A stretch of 64,000 bases of DNA from Closterium sp. Naga37s-1 (lineage: Eukaryota > Streptophyta > Zygnematophyceae > Desmidiales > Closteriaceae): contig CANJKZ010000080.1 of NCBI GenBank assembly GCA_947471745.1, positions 1,161,501 to 1,225,500 on the forward strand. The letters run 5' to 3'. The notes under the pieces were generated by a model that was not told the DNA's origin, ran no database searches, and worked only from the letters and a program-made list of their open reading frames with translations. The position numbers were made by a program, and so were the translations under genes. This document shows, piece by piece, positions 22,872 to 35,336 of this stretch (position 1 is its first letter; each line of letters starts with the position of its first letter).

Positions 22872-23897
22872 CATAGGTGAGTAACGCATTAACTCTCAGT
22901 ACAACCACTCGGTGATCAACGCTTACTCTTAGTACCAACTACGGGGGTACCAACCAGACGGATTACTGACGCAATGATTCTTAGTACCAACCATGGGTAA
23001 GTACCGCACTTATTATACTACCAACCACATAGATAAAAAACACATTTATTCCTATTACCAATCATACGGGTAAATAATGCACGTATTCTCAGCATCAGCC
23101 ACTCGGGTAAGTAACGCATTTACTCTTAGTACCAACCGCACGGATAAATAACGCACTCACTCCTAGTACCAACCAAACATGTAAGTAATGCACTTACTCT
23201 TAGTACCAACGACACGGATAAGTAACGTACATATTCCTAGTACCGACCATATGGGTAAGTAACGCACTTACTCCTATTACCAGCCATACAGATAAGTAAT
23301 CCACATAATCTTTATACCAACCACTATATAAGTAGTGCACTTACTCCTAGTACAAATTGGACGGATAAATAACGCACTCACTCTTAGTACCAACCAAACA
23401 TATAAACAATGCACTTATTCTTAGTACCAACCACACGGGTAAGTAACGTACATATTCCTAGTACCAATCACATAGGTAAATAGTGCACTTACTCCAAGTA
23501 CCAGCCATACAGGTAATTAACCCACATACTCTTTGTACCAACCAAACAGGTAAGTTACGCACTTACTCTTAGTATCAACCACACGGGAAACGATTAGTCT
23601 TAGTTCCAACCAAATGGATAACTACCGCACCTACTCATAGTACCAACCATATGGGTAAGTAACACGCTTACTCTTGGTACCAACCATATTGGTCAATAAT
23701 GCACTTCCCCTTTATACCAATCACATGGGTAAGTAACGCACTTACTCATAGTACCAACCACACGGGCCAGTAACGCACTTACTCGTAGTATCAACCACAC
23801 AGGTAAGTGACGCACTTGCTCTTAGTACCAACCACACGGGTAAGTAATGCACTTATTCTTAGCACCAACTACATGGGTAAAAAACGTACTTACTTTT
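22872..23897 (-). repeat. 37-bp satellite, reverse array (1.0 kb)
   Basis: About 28 units of the same 37-bp repeat in the opposite orientation (GTAAGTAACGCACTTACTC seen on the plus strand). It abuts the LTR tip at 23898 at the same base as the reverse array 35977-37004 abuts 37005. It is paralogous to that array and to 51114-51552. Confidence 0.9.
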
Positions 23898-24904
23898 TGT
23901 TGTGTGCATATTGACTTTGTACGACATCCTGCCGTCTGTTTCTACGAGTATGCGTATGCAAATGCATTTGCGTGTGAATGGTACGTTCGTGTGTTTGTTT
24001 GCTTTAGCAATTTTCGCTTGAAGCATTGCAGGTACTCGCGCAATGTATGCTTCGGCACAACATTGTACATGCTATGAACAGTGTCAGCAGAAAGGACGGG
24101 CTCGCAAAGGAACCCAACGTGAAAGCTTTGCAGATTCAAATTGTACTGTTTTGTTTGGTTAACTATAGTGTAGCAGGGCATGCACTATAGGGGTACAATT
24201 AGGTGAAGGTTGGATGTTATTTGTCTGTGTCTACATGCAACAGGGCCAGGGGAAACCAGCGGAACCAGTTTTTGTCTGGTTGCACTAGGATGACCTAGGT
24301 TCTGTTTTCAAAACCTGAACCTGGTTGTGTTATCCCAGGTTGGAAAAACAGAACAAGACGTTGTTTACCAACCTCCCCTCGGCTGTTTTGCCAATCAAGG
24401 GTGGTTCTGTTGCTTAGAATTATTTGGGATCATCCCTGGTTGTTTAGAGGTTGATTCCGAAGGTCCCTGCTAGCTCTATCTATTTAATCCTACTCTGTTT
24501 GTACCCGGGGCATAGCGAAATTGATTCAAGCGAATTCCTTGCTTGCTGGAATCTCGTTTCTACGCAGTGCGACCGAGTCAACGCTAGCACTACGACGCTA
24601 GGCCAACCCTAGGCCAACCATAAATTCATAATGCCAGAACTTTTCGCAACGCAACTTGGCTTATTTTAAAGTTCTTGGAGCGAGCTTCGATATCGCAAAT
24701 TTACAGCTTAATCCAATCGACAGTATGCACGGCACGCTGTGTAATGTACAATGAACTCTCGTTATTTTGGCAAGGTCATTCTTGACCCGATGATTGGGGC
24801 TCGTCTTGTACCAGGCACCAAACAACCCTTGAGGCGACCTCGAGAAGAGGTTTTAAGTTTGATAAAGTCTTACGAGCCGAGTTCACTAGGCCCTTACACT
24901 AACA
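23898..24904 (+). repeat. F1-derivative LTR (1007 bp), copy C
   Basis: Sense LTR starting TGTTGTGTGCATATTGAC at 23898 and ending CACTAACA at 24904. It differs from standard F1 at several diagnostic places shared with 34803-35333 and 37005-38037. Confidence 0.88.
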
Positions 24905-24907
24905 AGC

Positions 24908-24919
24908 TGGTATCAGAGC
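24908..24919 (+). other. Primer binding site, copy C
   Basis: TGGTATCAGAGC three bases after the LTR tip. Confidence 0.92.
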
Positions 24920-24948
24920 TGCGTTACAACGATCTTTGTTAGGTAGCT

Positions 24949-27401
24949 ATGGCGGGCAATGCTCCGGCGGGAGCTGGTGAATCTTCAGCCCAAGATCGTA
25001 GCGGCAGCTAAGATTCTGGTGTTTTGGCGCCAAGGGGAGCGCGAACAAACCACGGCTCGCTGATCAAGGAGGTGCTGAAGTTTAATTGTGAGGACTATGA
25101 TGATTGGGCCTGGAAAATGTACACCTCTCCCTCGGCAATTTCAACACCCGCGATGCGGGTGTTACTGTTTGTTGTTTAGCCCTCGTGTTGAAATTGCCGG
25201 GAACAAAGAAGTTCCGACAGCCAGTGCGGTTTCATTCGGTTTCGTAATGCTCAAAACCGTGATAATCGCACTCACCTCGTCACCACGTCATGCATCTGCT
25301 GCAGTAGGTTGATCGCGGTCCGAAGGAGTGGACCGTGTTGAAGGAGCTGCATACCCCGACCTCCGTTTTTGCAACGTCAATGCTGGAGCGGGAGCTGTCT
25401 GGTTTGCGCCTAAGCAAGGGGGAGCCGGTGCGACCTGTTCTGGACAAGATGCGCTCAAATCTGGAGACCACGAGGATCACGTACCTGGAGCAGACCACAT
25501 GCTTGAAGATGCTATCGCTGCTGCCGGAATCGTGGCTTCAATTCACGAGCGGATTGAGCCTGCGGCAGAACCAGAGCTTGTGGACGCTCGAGTGGGTGCA
25601 TACGAAGATTCTGGAGGACGACTCCCGTCGCCATCAACTGAGGAGTGAAAACGACGGCAGCAGCGACTATGGGATGCAAGGGAGCCGACGTGGCATAGGA
25701 CGTGGCTTCAGCGGTGCTGGGCGCGGTGCAAAGGACAACGTCTCCAACGACCAACAAGGAGGTACCGGTTGGGGTCGCAATGCAAGTCTGGATGTGGGGA
25801 AAATCGGGTGCTGGTGGTAAAATGAGAGGAATTTGCTGGTATTGTGAGAAGGAAGGAATTTTTTTGTTTCTGTACTATAAGAAACCAGGATGGCGGCGAG
25901 TGGAAGAACCGGAGAAGTAAGGAGACGGTTCTGCCAAGGCTGGTGCAGAACTGCACTCCCTGGACTTTTGGATGTTGGACAGGGGCGCTGCGTGGACGAT
26001 GACGCCGCGCAAGGACCTGTTAGATGACCTACGCACTGCTCCAATCTCGGAGATGTCCTCTGGCTCTGGACATGCGTTGAAGGTGGCTGGAGCGGGACGA
26101 GCCGCATTCAAGGGAGCAGAAGCTCGTCCCCGATCTTAAGGGCAACCTCATCTCCCTCCGTAAGCTTGCCAAGGCTGGGGTGAGCACTAACACGGATGGG
26201 GCACGCACCTACATGGGGCAGCTGGGCAATCGGGTGCTTTGGGACCTGCACAAGAGTAAGGACGTGTACAAATTCATGTGGCAGCTGCCGGCGCTGGCGT
26301 GGCACAGTGGGGAGCGGGCTAGAGAGGGGTGTGTCCCAGGCGGAGTGCAATGCCGTTTGAGATGTTGGTGTGAAAGTGTTGGCCAGATCTGGGGAGACGG
26401 ATTGGGCAACGGCGCACCGACACTTGGGGCAGGTGGCAATGCCTTTGTTGAATTAGCTGGGGAAATATGGAGCCGTAAAGGGTTTGAAGCTGAATGGACA
26501 GCCACCCGATGACAATCGTGAATTTTGTTTGCTCACAAAATTCACCCGTTTCCCTTCCATAGTATAGCTGGCAGGAGCAAGAAGCCGTTAGAGTTGGTCC
26601 ACATGATTGGAGCAGACTTATGTGGGCATATCCGCTGCAGCAGAAGGACCACAGTGCGAGGTGATTGGCTCCCGTTTGTGGAAGCGGTGTGCTGAAGCGG
26701 ATTAGGACAGACATAGGTGGTGAGTTCCTCGGGGCTGAGACGACGGCCTGGCTTAAGAAAAAGGGCATCCAGAGGGAGCTGACTACGGCTTATACCCCAC
26801 AGTCCAACGGTGTGGCAGAACGGGCGAACCGGACGATTCTGGAGACAGTTAGGACGCTGATTGAATCTGGTCTGGGGAACTCCATGTTGCCTTATGCTGT
26901 CCGGCACACTACCGTGGCTAGAAACAGGGTGCTCAACAAGGTTGGTGATTCCTGGGTGCCGTTGGAAAGGTGGCTTGGGAGGAAGCCGCCGGTGGACATG
27001 CTGCGGGTGTTCGGTTACATGGCAATTGCCCACATCCTCAAACTCTACCGAAGTAAGTTGGGGCCAACTGCAATCTGGTGTATACATTTGGGGCTGGCTG
27101 CTGAGAGCGATGGCTGCTGTGGGAACCACACAAGGGTGTGTTGCTTGACAGCAGGGATGTTAAGTTTGTTGAGGGCGTAATGTATGGGGGCTGGAAGAAT
27201 CAGCAGGAGGCCAAGGGATCACAGGAGATGTAGCAGATCACCATGCAGTTGGACCTGATGCCTAGTGTGTGGGAGGAGGGAGAAGAGGCAGCTGCAGAGG
27301 GTGGTGATCGAGAGAAGGTACAGGAGGCACCTGCTGGTGGAGGAGATGGTGTGAAAACTAGTGGTAGCACTAGTGAAGCTGCTGATTCTTGTGTAGCACT
27401 A
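24949..27401 (+). pseudogene. gag, protease and integrase remnants, copy C
   Basis: F1-like coding remnants. The gag start at 24949 has the same ATGGCGGGCAA as element A. The gag middle and Gly/Arg-rich part span about 25320-25800, with a zinc knuckle region near 25840. Protease and pre-integrase follow at about 25960-26450, integrase core and tail at about 26590-27180 (DIGGEFLGAETTAWLKK), and an acidic linker to 27401. It has many breaks and is older than element A by appearance. A foreign hairpin-bearing segment (about 25121-25280) lies within gag. Confidence 0.82.
25121..25280. other. Hairpin-forming segment within gag of copy C
   Basis: About 160 bases with no match in the gag of the other copies. 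It holds two nested perfect stems: outer CGGCAATTTCAACAC (25133-25147) with GTGTTGAAATTGCCG (25185-25199), and inner AACACCCGC (25143-25151) with GCGGGTGTT (25155-25163) around a GAT loop. A small inserted element or a stem-loop remnant are both possible; I could not find a target duplication. Confidence 0.55.
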
Positions 27402-30400
27402 GTGGTTGGTACCAAGAGTAGGAACTGTATTTACCGGTGTAGTTGGTACTAAGAGTCAGTGCGTTACTTACCCGTATAGTTGGTACTAAGAGTGAATGCG
27501 TTACTTACCTGTGTAGTTGGTACTAAGAGTATGCGTTACTTACCCGTGTGGTTGGTACTCATAGTAAGTGCGTCACTTATCCGTATGGTTGGTACTAGGA
27601 GTAGATGCGTTTCTTACTTGTGTGGTTGGTAGTAACAGTAAGTGTGTTACTTACCCGTATCCTTGGTACTAAGAGTAAGTGCGTTACTTGCCCTTGTGGT
27701 TGTACTAAGAGTAACTGCGTTACTTACCCGTGTGCTCTTTATAAAGAGTAAGTGCTTACATATCCATGTGGTTGGTACTAAGAGTAAACACGTTACTTAC
27801 TCGTATGGTCGGTACTAAAATTAAGCGTGTTATTTGCCCATATGGTTGGTACCAAGACTAAGTGCTGAACTGACATGTTTAGTTGTTACTAAGAGTGAGT
27901 GCGTTACTTACCCATATGGTTTATACCAAGAGTAAGTGCGTTACTTACCTGTGGAGTGAGTTTCTTACCCGTGGAGTTGGTACCAAGAGTAAGTGCGTTA
28001 TTTGCGCTTGTGGTTGGTACTAAGATTAAGTACGTTATTTATCCGTTAAGTTGGTATCAAAAGTGAGCGTTACTTACCCGTGCGGTTGGTACTCTGAGGA
28101 AGAGCGTTACTTACCCGTGTGGTTGGTACTACGAGTAGGAGCGTTACTTACCTGTCTGGTTGGTACAAAGAGTAAGTGTGTTACTTACCCATATTCTTGG
28201 TACTAAGAGCAAGTGCATTACTTATCCATGTAATCGGTACTAAGGATAAGTGCGTTAATTACCCGCGAGGTCGGTATTAAAAGTAAGTTCTTGCTTATCC
28301 GTGTGGTTGGTACTAAGCGTAGGTGCTACCTGTCTGGTTGGTACTAGGATTAAGTGCGTTACTTACCTGTATGCTTGGAACCAGGAGTGAGTGTGATACT
28401 TATCCTTGTGGTTGGTACTAGGAGAAAGTGCGATATTTACCCGCGTGGACAATACTAAGAATAAGTGCATTACTTACCAGTGTGGTTGGTACTAAGAGTA
28501 AGAGCCTTACTTACCCGTGTGGTTGGTACACATAGTAAGTGCTGTACTTACCCATATGGTTGGTACTAAGAGTAAGCGTTACATACCTGTCTGGTGGTAC
28601 TCAGAGTAAGTGCATTATTTACCCGTCTGGTTGGTATTTAAAGTAGGTGCGTTACTTACCCGTGTGGTTGTTATTAAAGATTTTGTGCGTTACTTATCCG
28701 TACGGTTGGTGCGAAGAGTAAGTGCGTTACTTACCTGTGTCGTTGGTTCTGAAAGAAAGTGCGTTACTTACCCGTGTGGTTGGTACTAAGAATAAGTGTG
28801 TTACTTACCCTTGCTGTTGGTACTAGTTACCTATGTTTGGTACAAATACTATGAAGAAGCGTGTTACTTACCCGGGTGGTTGGTACTAATAGTAACTGTG
28901 TTACCTACCCATGTTGTTGGTACCAATAAAAAGTGTCGTACTTACCGGAATAGTTGGTACTAAGAGTGAGTGCGTTACTTACCCGTGTAGTTGATAGTAA
29001 TCGTAAGTGCGTTACATACCCATGTGGCTGGTGCTAAGAGTAAGTGCGTTACTTGGTCGTGTGGTTGGTACTAGGACTATGTGCGTTACTTACCCATGTG
29101 GTTGGTATGAAGAGTAGGTGCGTTACTTACCTATGTGGTTGGTGCTAAGAGTAAGTGCGTTATTTACCCGTGTGGTTGGTTCTAAGAGTAAGCGTAACTT
29201 ATCCGTTTGGTTGGTACAATGAGTAAATGCATTACTTAATCGTATGGTTGGTACCACGAATAAGTGCGTTATTTATCCATGTGGTTGGTATTAAGCGTAT
29301 GTGCGGTACTTACCCATCTGATTGGTACTTAGAGTAAGTGCGTAACTTACCCGTTTGGCTGGTAATAAAGGCACATGCGTTCCCGTATGGTTGGTACTAA
29401 GAGTAAGTTCGTTACTTACTTACCCGTGTGGTTGGTACTACGACTATGTCTGTTATTTACCTATGTGGTCGGTACTAAGAGTAAGTGCGTTACAGATCCA
29501 TGTGGTTGGTGCTAAGAGTAAGTGCTTTACTTAACTGCGTAGCTGGTTTTAAGACTAAGTGCACTGCTTACGTATGCGTTTGCCACAAAAAGTATGTGCG
29601 GTACTTACACATGCCGTTGCTACTAAGACTTGTGTTACTTACCCATGTGCTTGGTTTTAAAGAGTAAGTGCGTACTTTCCTTTGTGGTTGGAACTAAGAG
29701 AAAGTGCGTTATTTATCTGTTTGGTCGGTACTAAGAATAAGTGCATAACTTACCGGTATTATGGTACTAGCAGTAAGTGCGAACTTTACCATTTGGTTGG
29801 TACCAAGAGTCCGTGTGGATGGTACTATATGTAAGCGTTACTTCCAGTGTAGTTGATACTAACCCGTATGGTCAATACTACTGTAAGAGTTCGTGCGTTA
29901 CTTACCCGTATGGTTGGTACTTAAGAGTAACTGCGTTACTGACCCGTGTGGTTGGTATTAAGAGTAAGCGTTACTTACCTATATGGTTGGCACTAATAGT
30001 AAGTGCGATACTAACTTGTGTGGTTGGTACTAAGAATAAGTGCGTTATTTACCCGTATGGTTGGTGCTAATAGTAAGTGCGTTATTTATGTATGATTAGT
30101 GCTAAGATTAAGTGTGTTACTCATCCATTTGGTTGGTACTATGCATAAGCATTACTTACCCATATGCTTGGTACCAAAAGTAAGTGCGTCACTTACCCGT
30201 GTGGTTGGTATTAGGAGTTAGTGCATTACTTACCCACACTTACCCGTGTGGTTGGTACGTGCGCTACTTACCCGTATGGTTGGTATTTAAGAGTAAGTGC
30301 GTGACTGACCCGTGTGGCTGGTATTAAGTGTAAGTGCGGTCCTCACTCATGTGGTTGGTATTAAGAGTAAACGTTGCTTACCCATATGGTTGGTACTAAG

Positions 30401-30567
30401 AATATGTGTGCTACTTACATATGTGGTTGGTACTAAGAATAGGTGTGTTACTTATCCATATGATTTGTGCAAATACTAAGTGCGTTGAACCTGTAGTTAG
30501 TGGCAAGAGTAAGTGTGTTAGTTACCCGTTTCGTTGGTATAAAGAGCAAGTGCGTCACTTACCTGTA
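27402..30567 (+). repeat. 37-bp satellite, forward array of copy C (3.2 kb)
   Basis: About 85 units, starting at the TCTTGTGTAGCACTAGTGG junction after the integrase linker and ending at 30567 where the Gypsy-like fossil begins. Its variant order parallels 7662-8400, 14875-17330 and 40535-43348. Confidence 0.93.
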
Positions 30568-33448
30568 TTGCAGCGTCGACTCACTCACTCCCTTTGTCCA
30601 GTACCGGCGTACGTGGTGTGTGCTGCTTTTTGTTTGTGCCGAATCAGCAGCGACTCCTGGCCCCAAGATTGCTGTTACCTCCTCGTATGCAACTTGCATT
30701 TGTTCTCTTATGTCCCCTTTCATGTCGACGTTCTCCACGATATACAGGATCTCTCATTGCACGCACTTTATCAGCTTCAGGACTCGCACCAGCTCCTTAA
30801 ACAATCCGCTCCGCTCATCTCGCATGCCTCTGTCTTCTCCAGCCCTCAAGTATCCTTGGCACTCCCATCCCCCAATCACCACATCAATTCTTCCCCAGCG
30901 CCTGATCTTGGCTTTGTCGATGTTGCGAATGTCACAGCTCCCGTATAATGAACTCGCCTCCTTCGACGCCTTGCAAAATTGATGCAGGTGCCTCTGCTGC
31001 AACTTCTCCGCATGACGCCATGCCATCTTCACTGCTCTATGTCACTCTCCACATTTGCCTCCGCCTTCAAGAATGCTGCTAACCCGGTTCCTATATCTCC
31101 GAACAGCTACAACACCACTGTGGGTCCCAACAGCTTGTTCGTATTAGCGCACAAGGACTTCACCTCACCTCTGCCTCCGCTTGCCCGGTGGTTGCGGAGG
31201 AAGACGGGAGATCTGCTGCCAAGTCGGCACCCCTAACTCCTCACGCACCTCCGCCTCGGTGCATTGATACGCCTTTCGTGGCTCCCTCCGCACGAAGCGC
31301 ACCGGTAGCGTACCGATGGGGCCTTGCTTCTCCAAATAGCACACTCCAAACAGAAATTCCACCCCAATTAGAAGATCAAAGTCTTCGGACTCGGATACTC
31401 CACAGTTCACCCGCAGTGTGCATTCTTCAGCTGTCCTTCGGTTCATCGTCAGCGCCATTGCCTGCCTTGTCTTTGGCATCCATTTCGCCTCGCCTCCTTC
31501 CGCTGCCATCAACAAATATTCCTCCGCATCAGCCTCCCTGGCCTGTGCCGCTGCAGCTCGGCCAAGCGTTTACAGATCAGTACGTGTGCGGTGTCCACAA
31601 TCGCGAACTGTGCTGTTAATTCGCCAATTGTGATTGCCCCTAGTTCGATTGTCAGCACCGTGGCTTGGCCAGGAGCAGACGCTCCCGCGGATATCGGTGC
31701 GCAGCTCCTGCCTCTTAATCTTCTTCGCTAGCCTGCCTCCTCGGTCCGTCCCCATGCGTACATCCTGCGGAAATAATTGCCTCCGCTTACCGCCTCTCAA
31801 GCCCAGTTCCTCCCGGTCCCTCGCCAGCTGCGCCGTCAGCATGAATGCCGGTTCTTCCGATTCTTCCTCCTCCTGTGCCACCATTGCTGGGCGTTTTTCT
31901 TCTGCCGCCTCCTGTTCTGCTAGCTGTGCCCTCATGCACGCCATGATTGCTTGCGGATCTCCTCATTCCTCCATTCACCGTCGTTCCCTTCTGTTCGCGT
32001 AGCACTCCCCTTCCCGATGCCCTCGCCGCCCGCACCATGTGCATGTGAGCGCCTCCGGGCATTTCCACCGCATGTGCGCACGATCGCCGCACAACAAATA
32101 CGCCGCAGGATTGGGTCAGTCCCGGCGCAGGTGACCCGGTTGTCCGCAGTTGTGACAGCGGCGACTGTCTGATCTCGCCCGTTCCTCGGTTTCTGGATTT
32201 GCTGGTACAGCTGCCCACGCCGGCCGTCTTCTTTCCGGTCCCCGGTCCACTGTACGTTCCACCTCAAACAAGCGCCGCCCCGTTTCCACCCGCTTAAGTA
32301 TCTCATACGCCTCCTTCAGCATGGCTTCTGGTCCTAGCTCGAATACCCGCACCCGTACATCCTGCTGCAGGGTGAAGCTCAGGCCGTGTAGGAACTTTTC
32401 TATCTGCCCTGATCTTGGCAGTTTATGTATTCCCCAAGCTCCACCAGCCGCTCGTAATACGCTAGCAGAGATTCGCCTTCACGGCAACTTGAATCCTCAA
32501 AATTTCACCACCCGTTCCGCCGTCTGCAAGGGAAACTGTTTCCGCCAACGTATTTGCTAACCTGCGAAAGAACTCCTCCTGATCCAACCGGTCATTTTCC
32601 CAGTGCGCTCGTAAGTTTTCTATCTGCATACTGTTTTTCAACGACGGACCTCGCCTGAGATCATTCCGGGACTTCAATCTTTGGCAGCTGAGTATACCTC
32701 CAGCGCTGCATCGACGCTTCCTCCTCTGTGCCTTGCCGTGATTCGCTACGCTGATAGCCGCTCAGCCCTTCTTGCCATGATCATGTCGGGGGATCACCCC
32801 GCTGCTGCTCTCCCAATCCGCTAGGCGCATGTTCCCCTCCGCCTGTCGCCCCTGTCTGAGCGCCTCCCTGTGGACCAGTGGCTCTGTCACTGGGTCCATT
32901 CTGCCCGTGCGCTTCTCCTTTGTTTAGCGGCTGATTCGCGTCCCGCCGCTCTTCGCCTTCTCCGGCCATTCTCTTACCACCCTCTGTCTTAGGCACTTCC
33001 GCTACCAACTCATTTCCTGCGCGTAATCGCATAGGCTGCGTGTTTGTAAGTTCAGACCCTTCCTACACCATTCTGACTGCCGATTGTGACTCCGCTAGGA
33101 TCTGCTTATCTTTGAAAAAGAAATTTCAGTAATTTGCGAAAACAAACTCGCAGTGGCAGTCCCATGGCCAAGGTTCATGCGTTATGTTTCCCATCTCAAC
33201 CCAAGTTAGGCAAGTCTAGCAACAAAAGGCTGATTTCCTAGCTTGCAATCCTGCAGTTACTCCGCCTTCTCCAGCTGGCGGCAACGTCCTCCAGCTTTCC
33301 TGAATCGGTGTCTGCTAAAACAAATGGAACATACTCATGCACATCACACAACATCTCATTCGTCAGCTGGAAATGCACCCCGAACTGTCTGCCCCGTTAC
33401 CAGCCCGTCCCTCTGCCTTATCACAACAAGCTGTTGTTCACACTGCCG
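30568..33448 (-). mobile_element. Ty3/Gypsy-like fossil with gag, protease and DNA methyltransferase parts
   Basis: Antisense LTR-retroelement remnant inside the satellite of copy C. In element order it has gag (about 33030 down to 31570) with a VELGEYI-type capsid stretch near 32430 and two CCHC knuckles: CHNCGQPGHLRRD at 32119-32156 and a CTWCGRRGHREGEC type at about 31998-32066. A protease-like part with DFDLLIGVEFL follows (31515-31165), then a cytosine-5 methyltransferase-like part (about 31130-30570). No LTR, integrase or RT is visible; satellite resumes on both sides. It is broken, with several breaks. Assignment to Ty3/Gypsy rests on gag and protease style and is probable, not proven. 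Confidence 0.72.
30570..31130 (-). pseudogene. C5-cytosine DNA methyltransferase part of the Gypsy-like fossil
   Basis: Visible family motifs in the right order on the minus strand: motif I, the SAM-binding LFGDIGTGLAA (about 31106-31075); motif IV with the catalytic Cys, IDVVIGGWECQGY with RAGEDRGMRDERSGLF after it (30867-30850 for the WECQG core); motif VI, ENVD (30735-30721); and a motif VIII-like RRYWTKG (about 30625). The WECQG form in place of the common PCQG is, as I recall, seen in some retroelement-borne enzymes. In the family this enzyme adds a methyl group to C5 of cytosine in DNA. The copy is broken and cut off by satellite at 30567. Confidence 0.72.
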
Positions 33449-34553
33449 AGTTGCTTACCTGTCTGTTTCGTACAAATAGTATGTACGGTGTGGTTGGTAC
33501 TAAGAGCAAGTGGTTAGCCGTATGGTTGGTACGAAAAGCAAGTGTGTTACCTACCCGTGTGGTTGGTACGAACAATAAGTGCGTTACTCACCCGTGTTGC
33601 TGGTACTAAGAGTAAACGTTACTTACCTGTGCGATTGGTAAGTAAGTGAGTTACTTACATGTGTGGTTGGTACTAAAATCAAGTGCGTTACTTACTCGTA
33701 TGGTTGGTATCAAGAGGAAATGCGCTACTTATCCGTGTGGTCGGTACTAAGATTAAGTGCGTTAATTACCTGTGTGGTCGGTACTAAGAGTAAGTGCGAT
33801 ACTTATCTGTGTCGTTGGTACTACGAGAAGGTGCGTTACTTACCCGTGTGGTACGTACTAAGAGTAGGTGCGTTACTTATCCGTGTGATCGGTACTAAGA
33901 ATAAGTGCGTTACTGCCCATGTGGTTGATGCATAGAGTAAGTGCGTTACTTACCCGTATGGTTGGTGCTAAGAGTAAACGTGTTACCTACCTGTGCGGCT
34001 GGTACTAACAGTAATTGCGTTGCTTACCTGTGTTTTGTACTAAGAATAAGTGCATTACTTACCTTTGTGGTTGGTACTAAGAGTAAACGCTACTTTTTCG
34101 TGTGGTTGGTACGAAGGGTACCGTTTGGTTGGTACTACGAGTAAATGCATTACTTACCAATGTATGGTTGGTGCTAAGAAAAAGTATTTTATTTACCTGT
34201 ATGGTTGGTACTAAGAGTAAGTGCGTTACCTACTCGTTTGGTTGGTACTAAAGTAAGCGTGTTACTTACCCATCTGGTGGGTACTATGTGTTAATGTTAC
34301 TTCGTGTTTGGTACTAAGAGTAAGTGCTCTACTTACCCGTATGGTCGGTACTAAGAGTAAGTGCATATTTACCTCTGTGTTTAGTACAAATAGTAAGTGC
34401 GTTACTTACCCGTGTGGTTGGTATGAGTAAGTGTTACTTACTCCTGTGGTTGGTACTAAGAGTAAGTGCGTTACTTATCCATATGGTTAGTGCTATAAGT
34501 AAGTACATTGCTTAGCCATGTGGTTTGTAATCAGAGTACGTACGTTCCTTACA
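33449..34553 (+). repeat. 37-bp satellite, forward array of copy C, right part
   Basis: About 30 units, resuming after the Gypsy-like fossil at the GTTGCTTACCTGT-type unit near 33450 and ending head on against a reverse array at about 34553. Confidence 0.88.
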
Positions 34554-34802
34554 CATGGGTAAGTAACGCACTTACTTTTAGCACCAAACACATGGGTATC
34601 TACCGCACTTACTAAGGTACCAATCACGTAGATAAGTAATGCACTTACTCTTAGTACCAACCACACGGGTAAGTAACAAATACTCATAGTTTTTATCCAC
34701 ATGGGTGAGTGACGCACTTACTCTTTGTACCGACCATATGGGGTAAATAAACGACTTACTGTTAGTACCAACTATATGGATAAGTAACGCACTTATTCTT
34801 AC
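34554..34802 (-). repeat. 37-bp satellite, reverse array of copy C
   Basis: About 7 units in reverse orientation. The forward-to-reverse switch at about 34553 creates an inverted repeat of satellite just before the LTR at 34803. Confidence 0.85.
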
Positions 34803-35333
34803 TACCACCTGTTGTGTTGTCCACCCAGGTTGGTTGTGTTGCTTGGAATTATTTGGGATCATCCCTGGTTGTTCCAATGTTGATTCCGAAGATCCCTGCT
34901 AGCTCTATCTATTTATTCCTACTCTGTTTGTACCCTGGGCATAGTGAAATCAATTCAAGCGAATTCCTTGCTTGCTAGAATTTCGTTTCTACGCGGTGCG
35001 ACGGCAGAATGCTACCGAGTCAACACTAGCACGCTAGCACTACGACGCTACACCAACGCTGTCTGAACCATAAATTCGTAATCACAGAACTTTTCGCGAG
35101 GCAACATGGCTTATTTTAAAGTTGTTGGAGCGAGCTTCGATATATCAAATTCTCAGCTTAATCCAATGGACGGTATGCACGGCACGCTGCGCATGTACTC
35201 TCGTTAATTTGGCAAAGTCATTCTTGACCCGAGGATACCAGGCACCAAACAACCCTTGGAGGCGACCTCGAGAAGAGGTTTTAAGTTTGATAAAGTCTTA
35301 AGAGCCCGAGTTCACTAGGCCCTTACACTAACA
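34803..35333 (+). repeat. F1-derivative LTR, 3' half, shared between copies C and E
   Basis: Sense LTR part, starting within the CCAGGTT-rich block and ending CACTAACA at 35333. Satellite of copy C precedes it and a primer site and gag start follow, so one LTR serves as the end of one unit and the start of the next. Confidence 0.82.
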
Positions 35334-35336
35334 AGC

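Larger units (their letters stand above)
23898..34802 (+). mobile_element. Satellite-bearing F1 derivative, copy C
   Basis: Non-autonomous Copia derivative as read here: 5' LTR 23898-24904, primer site 24908-24919, gag/protease/integrase remnants 24949-27401, forward 37-bp array 27402-30567 continuing 33449-34553, reverse array 34554-34802, then the LTR at 34803. The reverse transcriptase and RNase H parts of F1 are absent and the satellite stands in their place. A Ty3/Gypsy-like fossil (30568-33448) lies within the forward array. Without it the unit is about 8 kb. The coding part is broken, with many breaks. The LTR tip CACTAACA differs from the CACCAACA of standard F1, so this is a subfamily. 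That it moved as a unit is inference from three copies with identical junctions. Confidence 0.75.

Noticed and set aside
30570-31130. Methyltransferase as part of a restriction-modification system or a host DNMT gene
   Set aside because: It lies in line with retroelement gag and protease on the same strand, without host exons or a restriction enzyme.
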